In this document: piece after piece, positions 5,330-8,267 of the stretch
How positions within the stretch are numbered: the first letter of the stretch is position 1
Layout of the letters: each line of letters begins with the position of its first letter
Assembly: GCA_035259345.1 (NCBI GenBank)
Contig: DATFWK010000161.1
Coordinates: 1-8,267 of the forward strand
Direction: 5' to 3'
DNA: 8,267 nucleotides
Source: DATFWK01 sp035259345
Lineage (GTDB): Bacteria; Actinomycetota; Thermoleophilia; Miltoncostaeales; Miltoncostaeaceae
Program-made: the position numbers and the translations under genes
Notes under the pieces: generated by a model
The model's input: the letters and a program-made list of their open reading frames with translations, nothing else
The model's database searches: none
Told to the model about the DNA's origin: nothing

Positions 5330-5691
5330 CCCGGCGGCGCCTCGAACGCCCCGGGAAGGTGGCGGACCCGGAACGGCCGGCGGCGGGTATCGACCGCCAT
5401 GAGATCGAAGCGCACGGCGTGGTCGGCGAGATCCCCTCGCCGGGCCACGATGGAGTCCGCGGCGCGCACGATTCTCCCTCGCTGCCGTGACGTGAGCGGC
5501 TCGGTGAGGGCACGCGGGTCGCCGCGCGCCTTGACCTCGATGACGGCGAGCACCCCGCGGCGGCGCGCCACGATGTCGACCTCGCCGGCCGGCGTCCTCC
5601 TGTTTCGCGCCACGATGTCCCATCCGCGGCGCCGGAGGTAGCGCTCCGCAGCCTCCTCCGCGAGCCGGCCCGTCGTCGCACGTGCATCCAT
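5299..5691 (-). CDS. yraN: UPF0102 nuclease-fold protein YraN
   Basis: YraN-family proteins have a Holliday-junction-resolvase / restriction-endonuclease-like fold. Their cellular role is unsettled, though they are often encoded beside comM and dprA. The 130-residue product shows the whole family core: GRLAEEAAERYLRRRGWDIVARN (8-30), then GEVDIVARR (36-44) containing the metal-ligand Asp39, then VIEVKAR (50-56) with Glu52 and Lys54. Next come LTSRQRGRIVRAA (66-78), VRFDLMAV (93-100), and the terminal RVRHLPGAFEA, like the usual end of the family. The ATG at 5691 is chosen because residues 1-8 lead straight into the conserved helix. The frame stays open much further upstream, but only as an antisense shadow of comM. 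It is the sole minus-strand gene, convergent with rnhB (31-bp overlap) and divergent from comM. Confidence 0.93.
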   Translation of the reverse strand: MDARATTGRLAEEAAERYLRRRGWDIVARNRRTPAGEVDIVARRRGVLAVIEVKARGDPRALTEPLTSRQRGRIVRAADSIVARRGDLADHAVRFDLMAVDTRRRPFRVRHLPGAFEAPPGYGSNRRSSG

Positions 5692-5866
5692 GCCGGCAGC
5701 GTGCCGCCGGCGGGTATCACGGCGCAACGCGCAAGCGTCACAACACCCGCACGAGAGGGTGACATCTGTGCCGAGCGGCTGGGCTCGGCGATTGGCACGG
5801 GCACGCGCGCGACTCGACGCAATCGTGCGAGCGGCGTGACGCGGCCTCGCGCCATCGTCCATCCAC
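5692..5866. other. Divergent yraN-comM intergenic region
   Basis: This 175-bp gap holds no recognisable gene. It contains two inverted GCCGGC copies (5692-5697, 5706-5711) that can pair just before the yraN ATG, a tandem GCGCAA repeat with 7-nt period (5722-5727, 5729-5734), and an imperfect hairpin (GCCGAG 5770-5775 with CTCGGC 5784-5789, 8-nt loop, outer GTGCC/GGCAC). A divergent promoter pair is expected here on gene orientation. I find only a weak candidate towards yraN and none towards comM. Confidence 0.6.
5714..5743 (-). promoter_or_regulatory. Weak candidate promoter for yraN
   Basis: On the minus strand TTGTGA (5743-5738) is followed after 18 nt by TGATAC (5719-5714), a loose match to -35 and -10 hexamers. 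The implied transcript start would fall roughly 15 nt before the yraN ATG. In such GC-rich DNA chance matches are common, so this is tentative. Confidence 0.25.
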
Positions 5867-7393
5867 ATGGTCGCCCGCCTGGTCAGCCCGGCCCTCGTCG
5901 GCCTCGCAACCGCCACGGTCGCGGTTGAGGCCGACCTGCGTCCCGGCCTACCCGGATTCGCGGTGGTGGGCCTGCCCGACACGGCGGTCCAGGAGGCCCG
6001 CGAGCGAGTTCGCTCGGGCATCGCCAACCAGGCGTTCGCCCTGCCGGCCAAGCGCATCGTCGTCAATCTGGCCCCGGCCGACCTCCGCAAGGCCGGGCCC
6101 CAGTACGACCTCCCGATCGCGCTCGCGGTGCTGCAGGCCTCCGGCCAGCTCCGGCGCGAAGCCTTGGACGGGACCGGGGCCCTGGGGGAGCTTGCGCTCG
6201 ACGGCTCGCTGCGCCCGGTCGCGGGCGTGCTTGCCATGGCCGAGCACGCGGCGCAGCAGCGGTGGCGACGCCTGGTCGTCCCCGCCTCTGCTGCCGCCGA
6301 GGCGTCGCTCGTCGGCGGAATCGAGGTGCTGCCGGCGCACGGTCTCCGGGAGGCGGTCGACCTCCTCGAGGGCCGCGCCGAAGCCCGGGTTCCGGACGTG
6401 GACACCGCGGCTCTGCTCCGGGCGGGAGCGGGCCGCGGCGGCCCGGATCTCGCAGACGTGCGCGGCCAGTGGCCGGCCCGCCGGGCGCTCGAGATCGCCG
6501 CCGCCGGTGGCCACTCGCTCCTGATGCTCGGACCACCGGGGAGCGGGAAGACGATGCTCGCCCGCCGGCTCCCCGGCATCCTGCCGCCCCTTCGGCTGGA
6601 GGAGGCAATCGCGATCACCAGGATCCACTCGGTGGCCGGGCTCCTCCCGACCGGTTCGGCCCTCGTCACCACCCGGCCGTTCCGGGCGCCGCACCACACG
6701 ATCTCGGCGGCGGGCCTGGTCGGCGGCGGCCGGCTGCCGAGACCCGGGGAGGTGACGCTGTCGCACCTGGGCGTGCTCTTCCTGGACGAGGTCCCGGCGT
6801 TCGCGCCATCCGTTCTCGACGCCCTGCGCCAGCCGCTCGAGGAGGGCTGCATCGACGTCAGCCGCGGGATGATGACCGTCCGGTTCCCGGCCCGGACGCT
6901 CCTCGTCTGCGCCGGCAACCCATGTCCGTGCGGCTTCGACGGCGATCCCCGCCGCACGTGCGTCTGCCCACCGGCCCGCGCTGACGCGTATCGCGCGCGG
7001 ATCAGCGGCCCGGTCGCCGACCGGATCGACCTCAAGGTCGACGTACCGCGCCTCGGGCGGGAGGACCTGATGGACGGACCTGCGGGCGAGCCGAGCGACG
7101 CCGTGCGCAGGCGGGTCGGCGACGCCCGCAGCATGCGGTGCTCCCGCGGACAGTCCGGCCCGAACGCCGACCTCGCCCGTGGAGAGCTGCGTCGCCTCGT
7201 CCCGATCGATCCGGCCGGCAGGTCGCTGCTCGCTCGGGCAATCGACGTTCTCGGCCTGTCGGCCCGCGGCCATGACCGTGTGCTCCGCGTCGCCCGCACG
7301 ATCGCGGACCTCGAGGGCTGCGAAGACGTGGGCGCCGAGCACCTCGCCGAGTCCCTTCAGTACCGGGTGCCGGCACGCGGGCGGATCGGCTGA
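5867..7393 (+). CDS. comM: ComM/YifB family AAA+ ATPase (Mg-chelatase-like)
   Basis: ComM is a hexameric AAA+ helicase that promotes branch migration of incoming DNA during natural transformation; homologues are widespread, even in bacteria not known to be competent. The 508-residue product, normal for the family, has an N-terminal Lon-protease-like S5 domain (about 1-170) with PGLPGFAVVGLPDTAVQEARERVRS and NLAPADLRKAGPQYDLPIALAVL. Then comes an AAA+ module with Walker A GPPGSGKT (222-229), RPFRAPHHTIS (270-280), Walker B VLFLDE (303-308), a four-cysteine cluster NPCPCGFDGDPRRTCVCP (C353, C355, C365, C367) and RISGPVADRID (378-388), followed by a helical C-terminal domain. The ATG at 5867 gives the family N-terminus; no Shine-Dalgarno is visible. 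Its TGA overlaps the dprA ATG. Confidence 0.95.
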   Translation: MVARLVSPALVGLATATVAVEADLRPGLPGFAVVGLPDTAVQEARERVRSGIANQAFALPAKRIVVNLAPADLRKAGPQYDLPIALAVLQASGQLRREALDGTGALGELALDGSLRPVAGVLAMAEHAAQQRWRRLVVPASAAAEASLVGGIEVLPAHGLREAVDLLEGRAEARVPDVDTAALLRAGAGRGGPDLADVRGQWPARRALEIAAAGGHSLLMLGPPGSGKTMLARRLPGILPPLRLEEAIAITRIHSVAGLLPTGSALVTTRPFRAPHHTISAAGLVGGGRLPRPGEVTLSHLGVLFLDEVPAFAPSVLDALRQPLEEGCIDVSRGMMTVRFPARTLLVCAGNPCPCGFDGDPRRTCVCPPARADAYRARISGPVADRIDLKVDVPRLGREDLMDGPAGEPSDAVRRRVGDARSMRCSRGQSGPNADLARGELRRLVPIDPAGRSLLARAIDVLGLSARGHDRVLRVARTIADLEGCEDVGAEHLAESLQYRVPARGRIG

Positions 7394-8267
7394 TGAGCGC
7401 GTCCTGGGCGCTCGGCCTTGCGCTCCTTGCCGCGACGGTGAACCGGGACCTCCAGCGCACGGCGCGGGCCGCAGGAGGCGGACGAGCGCTCTGGGAGCTT
7501 TCGGACCGTGACCTTGCGCGCGCGCTTCGGCTCGGCCCGGAGGAGGACGCCGCGATGCGGCGCGCGCGCCGGGTGTTCGATCCGGCAGCACTGATCGCGT
7601 CGCTGGAGCGCGACGGCATCCGCCACGTCGCATCGGACGATCCCAACTACCCACGGCGGCTCGCGGCGATCTACGACCCGCCGTTCTGCCTCTTCGCCCG
7701 GGGCCGCCTGGACACCCTCGAACGTCTCGAGGAGGCTCCGGCCGTCGCGCTGGTCGGGAGCAGGGCGGGCACGGCGGAGGGCCTTTGGCTGGCGGCGCAC
7801 CTCGGCCGCGAGCTCGCCCGCCGGGGGGCAGTCGTCGTCAGCGGGCTCGCGCGAGGCGTCGACGCCGCCGCACACGAGGGCGCGCTGGACGGCGGGGGCC
7901 TGACTGTCGCTGTCCTTGGCACCGGCCCCGACGTGGTCTATCCGCGGCGGAATGCCGCGCTCCACCGGCGGATCCTCGACCACGGCCTCGTCATCAGCGA
8001 GTACTGGCCCGGCACGGAGGCCGCTCCGTGGCGCTTCCCAGCGCGGAACAGGATCGTCGCCGGCATCTGCGATGCGGTCGTGGTCGTGCAGGCCGGTGCG
8101 TCCTCAGGCGCGCTCATCACCGCCGACTTCGGCCTCGAGGCGGGACGCCCCGTGCTCGCCGTCCCCGGCCCTCCGCTGGCCCCGCCGACGGCGGGGTGCA
8201 ACCTCCTGCTCCGCGCCGGCGCGGCGCTCTGCGAGTCGGTCGAGGACGTCGTCGCCGAGCTGCCGGA
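7393..8267 (+). CDS. dprA: DNA-processing protein DprA (3' end beyond window)
   Basis: DprA binds incoming single-stranded DNA and loads RecA on it during natural transformation. The ATG shares its A with the comM stop (TGATG). The open frame runs to the window edge, giving 291 residues. It has a helical N-terminal region (about 1-75), then the Rossmann-like DprA domain: AVALVGSRAGTAEG (117-130), VVVSGLARGVDAAAHEGAL (147-165), VAVLGTGPDVVYPRRN (172-187), VISEYWPG (200-207), RFPARNRIVAG (214-224), SSGALITADFGLEAGRPVLAVPGP (237-260) and GCNLLLRAGA (268-277). The usual VEA before the SG motif reads VQA (Gln233). Any C-terminal winged-helix domain would lie outside the window. No frameshift is seen. 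Overlap with comM implies joint expression. Confidence 0.95.
   Translation, partial: MSASWALGLALLAATVNRDLQRTARAAGGGRALWELSDRDLARALRLGPEEDAAMRRARRVFDPAALIASLERDGIRHVASDDPNYPRRLAAIYDPPFCLFARGRLDTLERLEEAPAVALVGSRAGTAEGLWLAAHLGRELARRGAVVVSGLARGVDAAAHEGALDGGGLTVAVLGTGPDVVYPRRNAALHRRILDHGLVISEYWPGTEAAPWRFPARNRIVAGICDAVVVVQAGASSGALITADFGLEAGRPVLAVPGPPLAPPTAGCNLLLRAGAALCESVEDVVAELP

Noticed and set aside
2924..5623. 899-codon minus-strand open frame opposite rimM, trmD, rplS and rnhB
   Set aside because: It runs antisense to four clearly conserved genes, is extremely rich in Arg, Ala, Gly and His and shows no domain. High GC with strong third-position bias produces such long shadow frames.
5692..7299. 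Long upstream extension of the yraN frame
   Set aside because: The open frame continues antisense through comM, but the extension has no resemblance to YraN, while the family begins within a few residues of the ATG at 5691.
7367..7376. Perfect 10-bp palindrome GTGCCGGCAC near the comM end
   Set aside because: It lies within conserved-frame coding sequence, has no T-tract and is easily expected by chance in DNA this GC-rich.
5948..7654. 568-codon minus-strand open frame opposite comM and dprA
   Set aside because: Antisense to well-supported genes, low-complexity Arg/Ala/Gly composition, no family motif. Treated as a GC shadow.
1..8267. CRISPR array, transposon, prophage, tRNA, rRNA, SRP RNA or novel defence system
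   Set aside because: No spaced direct repeats, transposase or integrase motifs, tRNA-like cloverleaf or SRP RNA are visible. Nearly every base belongs to a recognised housekeeping or DNA-processing gene, so I do not claim a new system.

Overview
This window is an ordinary high-GC bacterial housekeeping locus. All of it can be read as conserved genes, and I see no mobile element, CRISPR array, tRNA or rRNA, and no undescribed system. By eye, G or C fills nearly every third codon position, and most starts either lack a clear Shine-Dalgarno sequence or are coupled to the preceding stop codon. The gene order (tail of a probable smc, then ftsY-ffh-rpsP-khpA-rimM-trmD-rplS-rnhB, yraN, comM-dprA) resembles that of Actinobacteria and Chloroflexota. 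I lean towards a high-GC Chloroflexota or a deep-branching actinobacterial soil or freshwater lineage. That is an inference from gene order and protein style, and no marker in the window proves it.

Layout. Bases 1-23 hold the last codons of an upstream gene whose stop overlaps the ftsY start. Bases 23-2401 encode the two SRP GTPases, FtsY (receptor) and Ffh (SRP54). Bases 2420-4141 are a tightly packed set for ribosome assembly and tRNA modification: S16, the KH protein KhpA, RimM and the tRNA m1G37 methyltransferase TrmD. The gaps here are 3-4 nt or 1-nt overlaps. A 111-nt gap with a hairpin and an extended -10-like motif separates trmD from rplS (L19). RNase HII (rnhB) follows L19.

Bases 5299-5691 are the only minus-strand gene, yraN, a nuclease-fold protein of the UPF0102 family. 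Its 3' end overlaps the rnhB 3' end by 31 bp, and it diverges from comM across a 175-bp gap. comM (an MCM-like AAA+ branch-migration helicase of natural transformation) and dprA (RecA loader for incoming single-stranded DNA) are translationally coupled, and dprA runs off the right edge.

How the genes work together: the left part supports co-translational membrane targeting (FtsY, Ffh), the middle supports small- and large-subunit maturation and reading-frame maintenance (S16, RimM, KhpA, TrmD, L19), and the right part handles nucleic acids (RNase HII, YraN, ComM, DprA), including uptake and recombination of foreign DNA.

Points worth a second look are small: TrmD has Glu where the family's catalytic Asp normally sits and has a shortened C-terminus; khpA starts inside three tandem 9-nt units that each carry GAGG plus ATG; the ffh and rplS upstream regions share a TGCTAnnCT motif; and yraN is inverted relative to the usual order.
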